The notes under the pieces are model-generated. The model worked only from the letters and a program-made list of their open reading frames with translations, made no database searches and was not told where the DNA came from. A program made the translations under genes and the position numbers. Shown here one piece after another: positions 7,621 to 16,063 of a stretch of DNA of 64,000 bases. Within the stretch, counting starts at the first letter, position 1. The number at the start of each line of letters is the position of its first letter. The stretch is taken from positions 42,900 through 106,899 of the forward strand of contig JBAVVD010000029.1 of assembly GCA_049697115.1 (NCBI GenBank), written 5' to 3'. The DNA is from JBAVVD01 sp049697115 (lineage in GTDB: Bacteria; Acidobacteriota; Aminicenantia; Aminicenantales; UBA4085).

Positions 7621-9603
7621 ATGAAACTTCCTCATTTTTCGTTGAGAACAAAGATCATCCTTTCTTTTTTGGTGGTCATTGTGTTCGGAGGATTTCTGAC
7701 TCTGATTGTCGGATCCAGACTCATCCGGCAGACACTCATCACTCAAGCGAAGGAAAAGGTCCAGCATGACCTGGCCTCGGCCTGGATGGTTTTTAATGAA
7801 AAACTCAATGACACCAAGCAGATCATCAGCCTCACCGCAGCCAGAGAAAGCCTGCGCGAAGCCATTAAAACCGACCAAAAAGACATTCTCCTGAAATATC
7901 TCAACCGCGTCAGGAATGAATACGGGCTGGATATATTGAACTTAGCCGACAGCCAAGGACGTGTGATAGTCAGGACCCGCAATCCGGGGGAAGTCGGGGA
8001 CAGCCAATTCAATGATCAAATCATTCAACACAGCATGAAGGGCGGAGTATTTGCCTATCCGGAAATTGTCCCCCGTGAAGAGCTTCTTAAAGAAGGCGAT
8101 GATTTAGCTCAAAAGGCGTTGATCGAATTCATCCCCACGCTGAAAGCCGCCCCAAGACCGGAAAACAGGGAAACCAACGGCCTCATGCTCAAGGCGGCCG
8201 CCTCCATCGTGGACGAAAGCGGCCAGTTGTTGGGAGTTCTTTATGGAGGAATCCTGCTGAACCGCAATTACGAAATCGTCGACCTGGTGAAAGAAACTGT
8301 TTTTAAAGGCATAAAATACAAGGGTCTGGAAACGGGGACGGCCACCATTTTTCAAAAAGACCTGCGCATTTCAACCAATGTCAAGAATGAGAAGGGGGAA
8401 CGGGCCATCGGAACCCGCGTTTCCGCGCAGGTCAAAAAGGCCGTCCTGGATGAAGGAAAAGCCTGGATTGACCGCGCCTTTGTCGTCAATGACTGGTATA
8501 TTACGGCTTATGAACCCATTAAAAATATCGAAGATAAAATTATCGGCATCCTGTATGTGGGAATGCTCGAGAAGCCCTACCTGGACACCGCCAACCGGGT
8601 CATGCTGACTTTTATCCTTCTGGCCTCCCTTTGCGTCGTCTTCCTGCTCATCATCCTTTACTTCTCGACCACACGGATCATCAATCCTCTCCAGAGAATG
8701 GTCGTGGCCACCCGGGAAATCACCCGAGGTGAATTGTCCCACAAAGTGGAAATCCAATCTCATGATGAAATCGGAGTGCTGGCCGATTCCTTCAACCGGA
8801 TGACAGAGCATCTCAAGGTGGCCAACCAAGAGCTTATCGAGTGGGGAAAAACGCTGGAGAAGAAAGTCGAAGAACGCACCAAAGAGCTTGTGGAAATTCA
8901 ATCTCATCTGATTCAGTCTGAAAAGTTGGCTTCCCTCGGCAAACTGGCCGCCGGAATCGCCCACGAAATCAACAATCCTCTGGGCGGCATTCTCATTTAC
9001 AGCCATCTTCTTCTCGAAGAGACAGAGAAAAACACGCTTCACCATGAGAACCTTAAAAAAATCGTCAAAGAAACCACACGCTGTAAGGATATTGTCAAGG
9101 GACTGCTCGAGTTCGCCCGGCCCAGGGAGCCGGCCATGTCCCTGACCGATGTCTCCGAAGTCGTGGAAAAAGCCCTTTCCATCATGGAGAGGCAAGCCCT
9201 TTTTCAGAACATTACCATCCAGAAGAAATACTCGTCCCTGCCCCGGATTATTGCCGACGGCTCTCAGCTCCAACAGGTCTTCATGAACATCATTCTCAAT
9301 GCGGCGGAGGCCATGAACGGACACGGAACCTTGACCATCAAAACGCATCTGGATAAAACCGCCGAATGGATCTTTATCGAGTTCACCGATACAGGTCACG
9401 GAATTAAAGAGGAAGACAAACAGAGGCTCTTCGATCCCTTTTTCACGACTAAAGAAGTCGGCAAGGGGACGGGCCTCGGCCTGGCCATCAGCTTCAGCAT
9501 CATCCAAAAACATCAGGGGACGATTGCCGCTCAGAGCCAACTGGGCAAAGGATCGACTTTCACTGTGAAGCTCCCCCTGAAAAGAGACATCCCTCATGAA
9601 TAA
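7621..9603 (+). CDS. Membrane sensor histidine kinase (Cache-like, HAMP, HisKA, HATPase)
   Basis: 660 residues. A transmembrane helix (about 11-33) is followed by an extracytoplasmic sensor of about 290 residues that looks like a Cache-type domain, then a second helix (about 327-349). After these come HAMP, a coiled coil (KTLEKKVEERTKELVEI), HisKA with H448 in GIAHEINNPLGG, and a HATPase domain with N, G1 (DTGHGIKEED) and G2 (GTGLGLAIS) boxes. It phosphorylates the overlapping downstream NtrC-type regulator (8-base overlap). A GGGAG lies about 10 bases before the ATG. The ligand is not evident. The position between two hydrogenase operons suggests that it controls hydrogen metabolism, but that is inference. 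Confidence 0.93.
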   Translation: MKLPHFSLRTKIILSFLVVIVFGGFLTLIVGSRLIRQTLITQAKEKVQHDLASAWMVFNEKLNDTKQIISLTAARESLREAIKTDQKDILLKYLNRVRNEYGLDILNLADSQGRVIVRTRNPGEVGDSQFNDQIIQHSMKGGVFAYPEIVPREELLKEGDDLAQKALIEFIPTLKAAPRPENRETNGLMLKAAASIVDESGQLLGVLYGGILLNRNYEIVDLVKETVFKGIKYKGLETGTATIFQKDLRISTNVKNEKGERAIGTRVSAQVKKAVLDEGKAWIDRAFVVNDWYITAYEPIKNIEDKIIGILYVGMLEKPYLDTANRVMLTFILLASLCVVFLLIILYFSTTRIINPLQRMVVATREITRGELSHKVEIQSHDEIGVLADSFNRMTEHLKVANQELIEWGKTLEKKVEERTKELVEIQSHLIQSEKLASLGKLAAGIAHEINNPLGGILIYSHLLLEETEKNTLHHENLKKIVKETTRCKDIVKGLLEFARPREPAMSLTDVSEVVEKALSIMERQALFQNITIQKKYSSLPRIIADGSQLQQVFMNIILNAAEAMNGHGTLTIKTHLDKTAEWIFIEFTDTGHGIKEEDKQRLFDPFFTTKEVGKGTGLGLAISFSIIQKHQGTIAAQSQLGKGSTFTVKLPLKRDIPHE

Positions 9604-10957
9604 ATCCATTCAAATTCTGATCATCGATGATGAGGCCTCCATCCGTGACTCTTACGGTCAAGTGCTCCGGAAAGAAGGATATTCTGTCAAAGAGGCCCAA
9701 GACGGCAGGGAAGGACTGATGTTCTTCAACCAGGAGACTTTCCATGTGGTTTTTCTTGACTTGAGACTTCCCGGCATGGATGGAATGCAGGTTCTCAGTC
9801 AAATTAAAGAGAACAGTCCTGAAACACCGGTCGTCATCATCACCGGCTACGCCTCGATTGAATCCGCTGTGGAGGCCATAAAGCGGGGAGCCTTTGATTA
9901 TATGGGAAAGCCCTTTGCTCCGGAGGAACTCCGCGTCATTACCAGAAAAGCTCTGGAAAGCCGCAAAATCCTTATTGAAAACATATACCTCCGCCAGGAA
10001 CTGGAAGCGAAAACGGAATTTGAGCTGGTGGTCGGAAAGAGCAAGCCCATCAAAAACGTGCTGGACATCGTCAGCCGCGTCAGCCCCACAGAAACCACCA
10101 TCCTGATCTTAGGAGAAAGCGGCACAGGAAAAGAACTCATCGCCGGCGAAATCCACCGGCACAGTCTGAGGCGGGACACCCCTTTTGTGGTCGTCGACTG
10201 CGGCGCCCTGGTTGAAACCCTTTTTGAAAGCGAGCTTTTCGGCCATGTCAAAGGCTCGTTCACAGGGGCCCACGAGACAAAGCACGGCCGTTTTGAAGTC
10301 GCCACCGGCGGGACGATCTTCTTCGATGAAATCAGCAACCTCAGCCTCAATATCCAGGCCAAGCTCTTAAGGGTCATCCAGGAAAGAGAAGTGACCCGCA
10401 TCGGAAGCACCAAGCCGATCAAGGTGGATGTTCGTATCCTCGCCGCCACCAATGAGAACCTGGCCGAACTCGTGAAATCGGGAAAGTTTAGAGAAGATCT
10501 TTTTTACCGCTTGAGCGTCGTTCCCATCCATCTCCCCCCTTTAAGGGAAAGACGGGAAGACGTTCCTCTCCTTGTGCAGCATTTTTTGCAGAAATACAAT
10601 AAAAAAACGAAGAAAAATATTGAGAGCGTTTCCCCTCAAGCGGTTAAGGCCCTGATGGAATACGATTGGCCGGGGAATATCAGAGAACTGGAAAATACCA
10701 TCGAAAGGGCAGTCGTTCTCTCTAAAAGCAACGGCATTAACATCGAAGACCTGATGTATCACGGGATCAGCGCCAGCTCTTCAATCCTGAGCCCGACCGG
10801 AGGAAGCTTCAAAACTATGGAGGAGGTCGAAAAAGAATATATCAAAGCCGTCCTTCAAAGCCAGTACGGAAACAGAAGTAAAGCGGCCAAAATTCTCGGC
10901 ATAGACCGGAAAACACTCTGGGCAAAACTTAAAAAATACAACCTGACTTCAACCTAA
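9596..10957 (+). CDS. Sigma-54-dependent response regulator, NtrC family
   Basis: 453 residues: receiver domain with phosphoacceptor D55 (FLDLRLPG), AAA+ ATPase with Walker A GESGTGKE (173-180) and Walker B GGTIFFDEI (238-246), and a C-terminal Fis-type helix-turn-helix (NRSKAAKILGIDRKTLWAKL). The sigma-54 contact loop reads GSFTGA (220-225) where the consensus is GAFTGA. It should activate sigma-54 promoters from upstream sites. A good -24/-12 promoter lies 150 bases downstream, before the sulfhydrogenase operon, making that operon its most obvious target. Start overlaps the kinase stop by 8 bases (translational coupling). Confidence 0.95.
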   Translation: MNKSIQILIIDDEASIRDSYGQVLRKEGYSVKEAQDGREGLMFFNQETFHVVFLDLRLPGMDGMQVLSQIKENSPETPVVIITGYASIESAVEAIKRGAFDYMGKPFAPEELRVITRKALESRKILIENIYLRQELEAKTEFELVVGKSKPIKNVLDIVSRVSPTETTILILGESGTGKELIAGEIHRHSLRRDTPFVVVDCGALVETLFESELFGHVKGSFTGAHETKHGRFEVATGGTIFFDEISNLSLNIQAKLLRVIQEREVTRIGSTKPIKVDVRILAATNENLAELVKSGKFREDLFYRLSVVPIHLPPLRERREDVPLLVQHFLQKYNKKTKKNIESVSPQAVKALMEYDWPGNIRELENTIERAVVLSKSNGINIEDLMYHGISASSSILSPTGGSFKTMEEVEKEYIKAVLQSQYGNRSKAAKILGIDRKTLWAKLKKYNLTST

Positions 10958-10978
10958 GTATGTCAAAATAGAACAGGA

Positions 10979-11008
10979 ACTGGGGAAATTTGCCCCACTT
11001 CTTTTTTT
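10979..11008 (+). terminator. Rho-independent terminator after the NtrC-type gene
   Basis: TGGGG (10981-10985) pairs with CCCCA (10993-10997) over a 7-base loop and is followed by a T-rich run (10999-11008). It lies 23 bases after the regulator stop codon. The same inverted repeat could alternatively be an upstream activator site for the sigma-54 promoter 100 bases further on. The T-tract favours a terminator. Confidence 0.6.
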
Positions 11009-11109
11009 GAACTCTGGGGAATGAAAAACAATTCAAACTGAAGGCTATTTATCTCTTTTTTTAACAACAAGTTAAAAATGGACAATTTACTTGCCGCTTT
11101 TTCCCAACT

Positions 11110-11125
11110 AGGCATATATTTTGCA
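11110..11125 (+). promoter_or_regulatory. Sigma-54 (-24/-12) promoter of the sulfhydrogenase operon
   Basis: AGGCATA-N4-TTGCA places GG at 11111-11112 and GC at 11123-11124, the exact 12-base offset of sigma-54 promoters. It matches TGGCAC-N5-TTGCW at most positions. Predicted transcription start is near 11136, giving a leader of about 110 bases before the first ATG (11248). A sigma-54 activator gene lies directly upstream. Confidence 0.7.
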
Positions 11126-11126
11126 T

Positions 11127-11158
11127 AAAAAATATTTTTTATATATAAGTTTATATAT
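11127..11158. repeat. Paired AT-only palindromes at the predicted transcription start
   Basis: Two self-complementary AT blocks lie back to back: AAAAAATATTTTTT (11127-11140), then ATATATAA-GT-TTATATAT (11141-11158). They begin 3 bases after the -12 element. They could aid DNA melting or bind a regulator. No function is demonstrated. Confidence 0.4.
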
Positions 11159-11247
11159 GTAATGGAAGAGGAATAAGAATTCGAGATCATAGAATGACCT
11201 ATTCGAAGGAGGAAAAACAATCCCATGAACCGTAAAGGAAAGAAAAA

Positions 11248-12306
11248 ATGAGGATACTCAAACTAAAAAAGTCTGATTTATCGCCCTTCTTGGATGTCAT
11301 TTCCAGGGAGGCCGAACTCTGGGCTCCTCAAAAGAAAGGCGATACGCCTGTTTTTGCCCCGGTCACAGATTTTTCTAAAATCGAGCTGCAGACAACACGG
11401 ACTCTCCTGCCCCCAAAGAAAATCATGGTTCCCCCTCTCTTCAATATGTTCCATTTCACGGAAGAGGGGTATAAAGAAGACCTCTCCTCCATCTCCAAAA
11501 AAATTCTCTTCGGCGTTCACCCCTGCGACATCCATGGGCTTCTCATCCTGGACAAGCTGTTCACCCAGGAATATCCCGACCCATATTATATGGGCGCCCG
11601 CAACAACACCTTGATCCTCGGCCTTTCCTGCTGGCCGGATGAATACTGCTTCTGCCAGTCCACGCGCACCCACATCGTCGAAGAAGGTTACGACCTTTTC
11701 TTCACGAATCTCGAGAGCTTCTTTTTGGTCTGGATTGGGTCCAGCCGTGGGGATGATCTTGTCCGACTTAGGCCTGAAGTCTTCGATGAAAATTTATCCG
11801 ATAAGGATATTCAGGCCTATATCCAGTGGCAGGCGAAAAAAGAAAAAGCGTTCAAGACAGAGATCGACTTTATCACAATGCCCGATTTAATGGAGCTTAA
11901 ATACAAAGCTCCTTTCTGGGAAAAAGCGGGAGAGGCCTGCTTCGCCTGCGGCTCCTGCAGCATGGTCTGTCCCACTTGCAATTGTTATAACGTCACGGAC
12001 AAGCTTTTTCTCGGCAATAAGCCAGGAAAGAGAATCCGCTTCTGGGATTCCTGCACGCTTTCCGAATATTCAGAGGTCGCAGGCGGTGAAAACTTCAGAG
12101 AAAAGAAGTCCGAGCGACTCAAACTCTGGTATACCCACAAACTCCAGGCCTATGTCAGCAAATACGGAAAACCCAGTTGTGTCGGTTGCGGCCGCTGTAT
12201 TGCGACCTGTCCCGTCAATATCAACGTCCAGACGATCGCTAAAGCTTTGGAAGGAGAACCGGTAGATGCCTTCTGGAATCGATTGGGCAGTGAGGTGACA
12301 AAATGA
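11248..12306 (+). CDS. hydB: Sulfhydrogenase beta subunit (4Fe-4S protein)
   Basis: 352-residue 4Fe-4S subunit of group 3b (sulfhydrogenase / NADP-linked) hydrogenases, related to anaerobic sulfite reductase subunit A. It has a large N-terminal domain, then two C-terminal [4Fe-4S] motifs, CFACGSCSMVCPTCNC and CVGCGRCIATCP. It carries electrons between the small subunit and the flavoprotein gamma subunit. First gene of the four-gene order beta-gamma-delta-alpha that is standard for this enzyme class. It overlaps the next gene by 4 bases. The long leader and the sigma-54 promoter upstream suggest conditional expression. Confidence 0.92.
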   Translation: MRILKLKKSDLSPFLDVISREAELWAPQKKGDTPVFAPVTDFSKIELQTTRTLLPPKKIMVPPLFNMFHFTEEGYKEDLSSISKKILFGVHPCDIHGLLILDKLFTQEYPDPYYMGARNNTLILGLSCWPDEYCFCQSTRTHIVEEGYDLFFTNLESFFLVWIGSSRGDDLVRLRPEVFDENLSDKDIQAYIQWQAKKEKAFKTEIDFITMPDLMELKYKAPFWEKAGEACFACGSCSMVCPTCNCYNVTDKLFLGNKPGKRIRFWDSCTLSEYSEVAGGENFREKKSERLKLWYTHKLQAYVSKYGKPSCVGCGRCIATCPVNINVQTIAKALEGEPVDAFWNRLGSEVTK

Positions 12307-13163
12307 ACGCCGAGAAAAAATGTCTCGAACACAATAATCCTTTTACTCCGGAACAGGCAAGAATCGTCCGTGCCTTTCCCCTGACAGAAGATGTTAAATT
12401 TTTTCAAGTTCGCCTGGCCGATATGGACCGAGCCCTTTCTTTCAGATACAAGGCCGGTCAATTTGCCATGCTTTCTGTACTCGGTGTTGGCGAGGCGCCC
12501 TTCTGCATCTCGTCCACACCCTCACGGCCCGGCCTTCTTGAATTTTGTATCCGGAGAGCCGGCTCTGTCACAAAAGCTCTGTTTAAACTCAAAGATAATT
12601 CTCTCATCGGTGTCCGGGGGCCATATGGAAACGGCTTCCCTGTCGAGGCGATGAAAGGGAAAGACATCATCATTGTTGTCGGCGGGCTCGGAGTGGCTCC
12701 TCTTCGCTCCGTATTGCTCTACTGCCTCGACAACCGCGACCAGTTTGGAAGGATTTCCGTGCTGTACGGCGCGAAGAGGCCCGCGGAAATGATCTTCAGA
12801 GAGGAATATTTTGCGCTGAAGGAGCGGGGCGACCTGGAGTGCCATCTGACAGTTGACCGCGACGACACAGGCAGCTGGCCGGAGCGCACCGGAGTGGTCA
12901 CCACACTTTTTCCTTTCCTCAAGAAGGTCGACCCGAATAATACCTACAGCCTTGTCTGCGGCCCGCCGGTCATGTACAAGTTTGTCATCAAGGAGCTCAT
13001 CAAATTGAACATTCCCAAACATCAGATCCTGATGACCCTGGAGCGAAGGATGAAATGCGGCATCGGCAAATGCGGCCACTGCGCCATTGATTACATTTAC
13101 ACCTGCCTGGACGGACCGGTCTTCACCTACTGGGATGTCATCCATATGAGGGAGCTCATTTAA
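12303..13163 (+). CDS. hydG: Sulfhydrogenase gamma subunit (FAD/NAD(P)-binding reductase)
   Basis: 286-residue flavoprotein of the ferredoxin-NADP reductase-like family. The FAD domain (about 10-110) contains YKAGQFAML and FCISSTP. The NAD(P) domain has VVGGLGVAPLRSV and LVCGPPVMYKF. A C-terminal [2Fe-2S] motif CGIGKCGHC is present, as in dihydroorotate dehydrogenase electron-transfer subunits. It exchanges electrons with NAD(P)H. It starts within an ATGA overlap with the beta gene. It is followed by the small-subunit gene 10 bases later. Confidence 0.93.
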   Translation: MNAEKKCLEHNNPFTPEQARIVRAFPLTEDVKFFQVRLADMDRALSFRYKAGQFAMLSVLGVGEAPFCISSTPSRPGLLEFCIRRAGSVTKALFKLKDNSLIGVRGPYGNGFPVEAMKGKDIIIVVGGLGVAPLRSVLLYCLDNRDQFGRISVLYGAKRPAEMIFREEYFALKERGDLECHLTVDRDDTGSWPERTGVVTTLFPFLKKVDPNNTYSLVCGPPVMYKFVIKELIKLNIPKHQILMTLERRMKCGIGKCGHCAIDYIYTCLDGPVFTYWDVIHMRELI

Positions 13164-13173
13164 GGAGAAAACC

Positions 13174-13956
13174 ATGAATAAAGACAAGGCGAAAATCGGG
13201 ATATACGAACTCACAGGATGCGCGGGTGACGCCCTCCTCATCGTTGACTGCGAGGAAGATCTGATCAATATTTTTAGAGCGGCCAACATTGAATCCTTTC
13301 TTATGGCCAAAAGCGACAACATCGAAGGGGAGTTGGATGTGGCCTTCGTGGAAGGATCCGTAACAACGGAAAAGGATAAGAAAACGCTCCTGGATGTCCG
13401 TCAAAGGGCAAAGGTTGTCGTCGCCATCGGCATCTGTGCTTGCTATGGAGGTATGCAGGCCAAATTCCTGAGTGAGAACGACTGGCAGGAAAACCTGAAG
13501 AAGGTCTATGGAGACATGGAAATGATCCATACCCAACCCCTTCAGTCCAAGCCGATCGATGCCTTCGTAAAAGTGGATTATTATCTTCCCGGCTGCCCGA
13601 TAGGCAAGGAACAATTTCTTTCGACCCTCACGCGGATGCTGGCCGGAAATCCGCCGGAACTCTACCGGTTCCCTGTCTGCATGGAATGCAAGTGGAATGA
13701 AAATGACTGCCTTCTGAACAAAAACCTGCCCTGTTTGGGCCCGTTGACGGCGGCCGGATGCGGAGCCGTCTGCATAAACCACAACCTCTCCTGTGTGGGG
13801 TGTTGGGGGCCGGCCGAAGAAGCCAACCGGACATCGGAGTATTACCTCCTTCTGGAAAAAGGCTTTGACAAGGAATTCATCCAACAGAAAATGGCCAATT
13901 TCAGCGGGACAAAAATCACCGATTTTTTGGCTCGCCTAAAAGGAGAGAAGAAATGA
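13174..13956 (+). CDS. hydD: Sulfhydrogenase delta ([NiFe] small) subunit
   Basis: 260-residue small subunit of a group 3b hydrogenase. Cysteine motifs include GICACYGGM, PGCPIG, CMECK, CLLNKNLPCLGP and CVGCWGP, which would hold three [4Fe-4S] clusters. The N-terminal proximal-cluster motif is C16-A-G-D19, where CxxC is usual, so one cysteine ligand appears to be replaced by aspartate unless C26 takes over. No export signal is seen. AAGGAGA lies before the ATG. It overlaps the alpha gene by 4 bases. Confidence 0.92.
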   Translation: MNKDKAKIGIYELTGCAGDALLIVDCEEDLINIFRAANIESFLMAKSDNIEGELDVAFVEGSVTTEKDKKTLLDVRQRAKVVVAIGICACYGGMQAKFLSENDWQENLKKVYGDMEMIHTQPLQSKPIDAFVKVDYYLPGCPIGKEQFLSTLTRMLAGNPPELYRFPVCMECKWNENDCLLNKNLPCLGPLTAAGCGAVCINHNLSCVGCWGPAEEANRTSEYYLLLEKGFDKEFIQQKMANFSGTKITDFLARLKGEKK

Positions 13957-15695
13957 AGAAAATTGTCATCGACCATCTGGCTCGTGTAGAAGGATGTGGC
14001 GGAATCGTGGCCACCATTGACGGAAAAGCCGTCAGCGACGTTAAATTTTATGTCAACGAAGGGCCGCGCCTTGTCGAAAGATTCACCATCGGCAGAACCC
14101 CTGAAGAAGACGTCAACCTCGTCCCCCGAATTTGCGCGATTTGCTCTATCTCCCATAAATACGCCGCCATCCGGGGCCTGGAAAAAGCCCTCGGCGTAAA
14201 AGTCCCGCCGAAAGTGACGCTGCTCCGCGAGCTCATGCATCTGGGAGAAATGATAGAAAGCCACTCCCTTCACGTCTATCTGCTGGCTCTGCCGGATTAT
14301 GTGGGCTTTCCGAATGCCATCGCCATGGCTTCTAAATTTGGATTTGAAGCCAAAATCGCGCTGGAAATGAAACAATTCGGCAATCATATCATGAAGACAA
14401 TCAGCGGCCGCTTCATCCACGGCGAAAATCCCATCATCGGAGGCTTCGGCAAATGGCCCTCCGGGGAGGACCTCATTTGGATTAAAAACAGGGCCATCCA
14501 GTTCATGCCTTTTGTGTTGAAAACAGTGAAACTTTTCGCTGAACTGAACTATCCCGATGTGCCTGAGGCAGAAACGCAATTTGCCTGTTTGAATCCGCCG
14601 CAAAAAAGATTTGGCTTTGTCGGTGAGGAAATTCTGCTTTCTTCCGGAGAGACGATCGATGTCCAGGATTACAAAAGCCTCACCAATGAATTTCTGGTCT
14701 CCCATTCCTTCTGCAAACGAAGCCAGTATAAAGGCAAGCCTTATTCCGTCGGAGCCCTGGCTAGAGTCAATAACCTCGGAGATAGACTCACCGGAGAGGC
14801 CGGCAATGCATTTCAGAAATACTATGGCCCGCGCTGGAAGAAAAATCCTCTTTTCAATAATGCCGCCCAGGCCCTGGAGCTGCTGTACTCGTTCGAAAGA
14901 ATTCCGACGGTCGTGGATGAGCTCAAGAAATTGCCCGATCCTGCCGTAGTTTCCTATACGAAAAAAGAAGGAAAGGGATCCGGGGCCGTGGAGGCACCCC
15001 GCGGAACCTTGTTCCATTCCTATGAAATTGCCAAAGGCCGAATTGCCTTCTCGGACATCATCACACCCACCGCCCAAAACGCTGAGGATATTGAAAGATA
15101 CTGCTATATCGCCGCCCAGAAGCTTCTCGATTCGGGCCAGGAGGACAAAATAAAGGACCGAATGGATCTGATCGTTCGCTCTTTTGATCCCTGCATCAGC
15201 TGCTCTGTGCATATGGTCCAGGTTAAAAAAGCCCCTCAGGACGACTGGATGGGGAGGCTGACGGACCTGAAAAAGGACCAGGCGCCCATCTTTGTAGGAA
15301 TGGGGACTCAGAGCTTTGCGGACGATGAAATCGGCCTCCGCCTCGCAACCAGACTCCGCAGCCTGGGAATAAAGGATGTCTGGCTGGAATCGGAAATTGA
15401 ACAGGCCAAAGAGAACTTCTGGCAGCAGAGCATCGAGCGGCCTTTGATCTTTTTGGATGCCATGGATTCTGGAGATAATCCGGGTAAAATCACTCTGATT
15501 TCATTAAAGCATCTCTTCTGGAACTCGACTTTAAGCCATCGGCTCCTGCCGCTCGTCCAGAGTGACCTTGATTTCAACCAATTAAAAAACTCCTATCTCC
15601 TGGGTATTCAGCCCGGATCTGTCAAAGAGGGAGAAGAAATCTCGAAGTCCGTTCTCCAGGCAGTGGAGAAGATTGTGGGGCTGCTAAGAAATTAA
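13953..15695 (+). CDS. hydA: Sulfhydrogenase alpha (large) subunit fused to its maturation protease
   Basis: 580 residues in one uninterrupted frame. Residues 1-420 are a group 3b [NiFe] large subunit with L1 RICAICSISH (C61, C64) and L2 DPCISCSVH (412-420). In relatives the chain ends a few residues after that histidine, at the point cut by a maturation protease. Here about 25 linker residues lead into a full HyaD/HycI-type endopeptidase (about 445-580). Its features are FVGMGTQSFADDEIG with D457/D458, FLDAMDSG with D502, LSHRLL with H529, and LLGIQPGSVKEGEEIS. These supply the acid/acid/histidine nickel-sensing ligands of the family. The protease is therefore presumably removed together with the tail. 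Last gene of the operon. Confidence 0.93.
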   Translation: MKKIVIDHLARVEGCGGIVATIDGKAVSDVKFYVNEGPRLVERFTIGRTPEEDVNLVPRICAICSISHKYAAIRGLEKALGVKVPPKVTLLRELMHLGEMIESHSLHVYLLALPDYVGFPNAIAMASKFGFEAKIALEMKQFGNHIMKTISGRFIHGENPIIGGFGKWPSGEDLIWIKNRAIQFMPFVLKTVKLFAELNYPDVPEAETQFACLNPPQKRFGFVGEEILLSSGETIDVQDYKSLTNEFLVSHSFCKRSQYKGKPYSVGALARVNNLGDRLTGEAGNAFQKYYGPRWKKNPLFNNAAQALELLYSFERIPTVVDELKKLPDPAVVSYTKKEGKGSGAVEAPRGTLFHSYEIAKGRIAFSDIITPTAQNAEDIERYCYIAAQKLLDSGQEDKIKDRMDLIVRSFDPCISCSVHMVQVKKAPQDDWMGRLTDLKKDQAPIFVGMGTQSFADDEIGLRLATRLRSLGIKDVWLESEIEQAKENFWQQSIERPLIFLDAMDSGDNPGKITLISLKHLFWNSTLSHRLLPLVQSDLDFNQLKNSYLLGIQPGSVKEGEEISKSVLQAVEKIVGLLRN

Positions 15696-15712
15696 GGAGA
15701 AGAAGACATTCC

Positions 15713-15809
15713 AATCGTCCAGTGGATTCATAAACACACAAGGTGATTCCTAAGCGGTCACTTTGCCTGCGATTTATTCCTGCATCAATGATTTTTCCAC
15801 TGGACGATT
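15713..15809 (+). terminator. Long closing-stem element, probable terminator or structured RNA
   Basis: A perfect 14-base inverted repeat (AATCGTCCAGTGGA at 15713-15726 and its complement at 15796-15809) encloses 69 bases and is followed at once by a T-rich run. Inside, AAGGTGA (15740-15746) can pair with TCACTTT (15758-15764). It begins 17 bases after the hydrogenase alpha stop codon. It could be an unusually large intrinsic terminator or a processed 3' RNA. Confidence 0.55.
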
Positions 15810-16063
15810 TTTTTATTTATATTATAAAAATAAATTTATTGCCACAAAATTTTTAAAATGATAGAATTTTTTTTTACTATGGCATGGAAAGATGAGAGCG
15901 ATTTTTCTTCAAGGAGTGTCGCCTTATGGAACAGAGGCGGGGAAAAATACCTCAAACCCGCTTTGAACAGTCCCAATTCCTCCCTTTACTCTTCTCAACA
16001 GCTTTTTAATTTATTCAAATACAATAGGTTACACTCTATTCGGTTCTCCATTAGCCATGCGAC

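Noticed and set aside
8371..9609. Minus-strand open frame of 412 codons
   Set aside because: Antisense shadow of the histidine kinase; no ribosome site or recognisable domain.
10981..10997. Inverted repeat TGGGG/CCCCA as an activator binding site
   Set aside because: A T-tract follows directly and it sits just after a stop codon, so a terminator explains it better; not fully excluded.
13842..15212. Long minus-strand open frame of 456 codons
   Set aside because: It is the antisense of the hydrogenase alpha subunit and has no family motifs. The plus-strand frame has clear catalytic motifs.
15732..15765. Third sigma-54 promoter (GGTCACTTTGCCTGC)
   Set aside because: GG and GC are 13 bases apart instead of 12 and the site lies inside the foldback.
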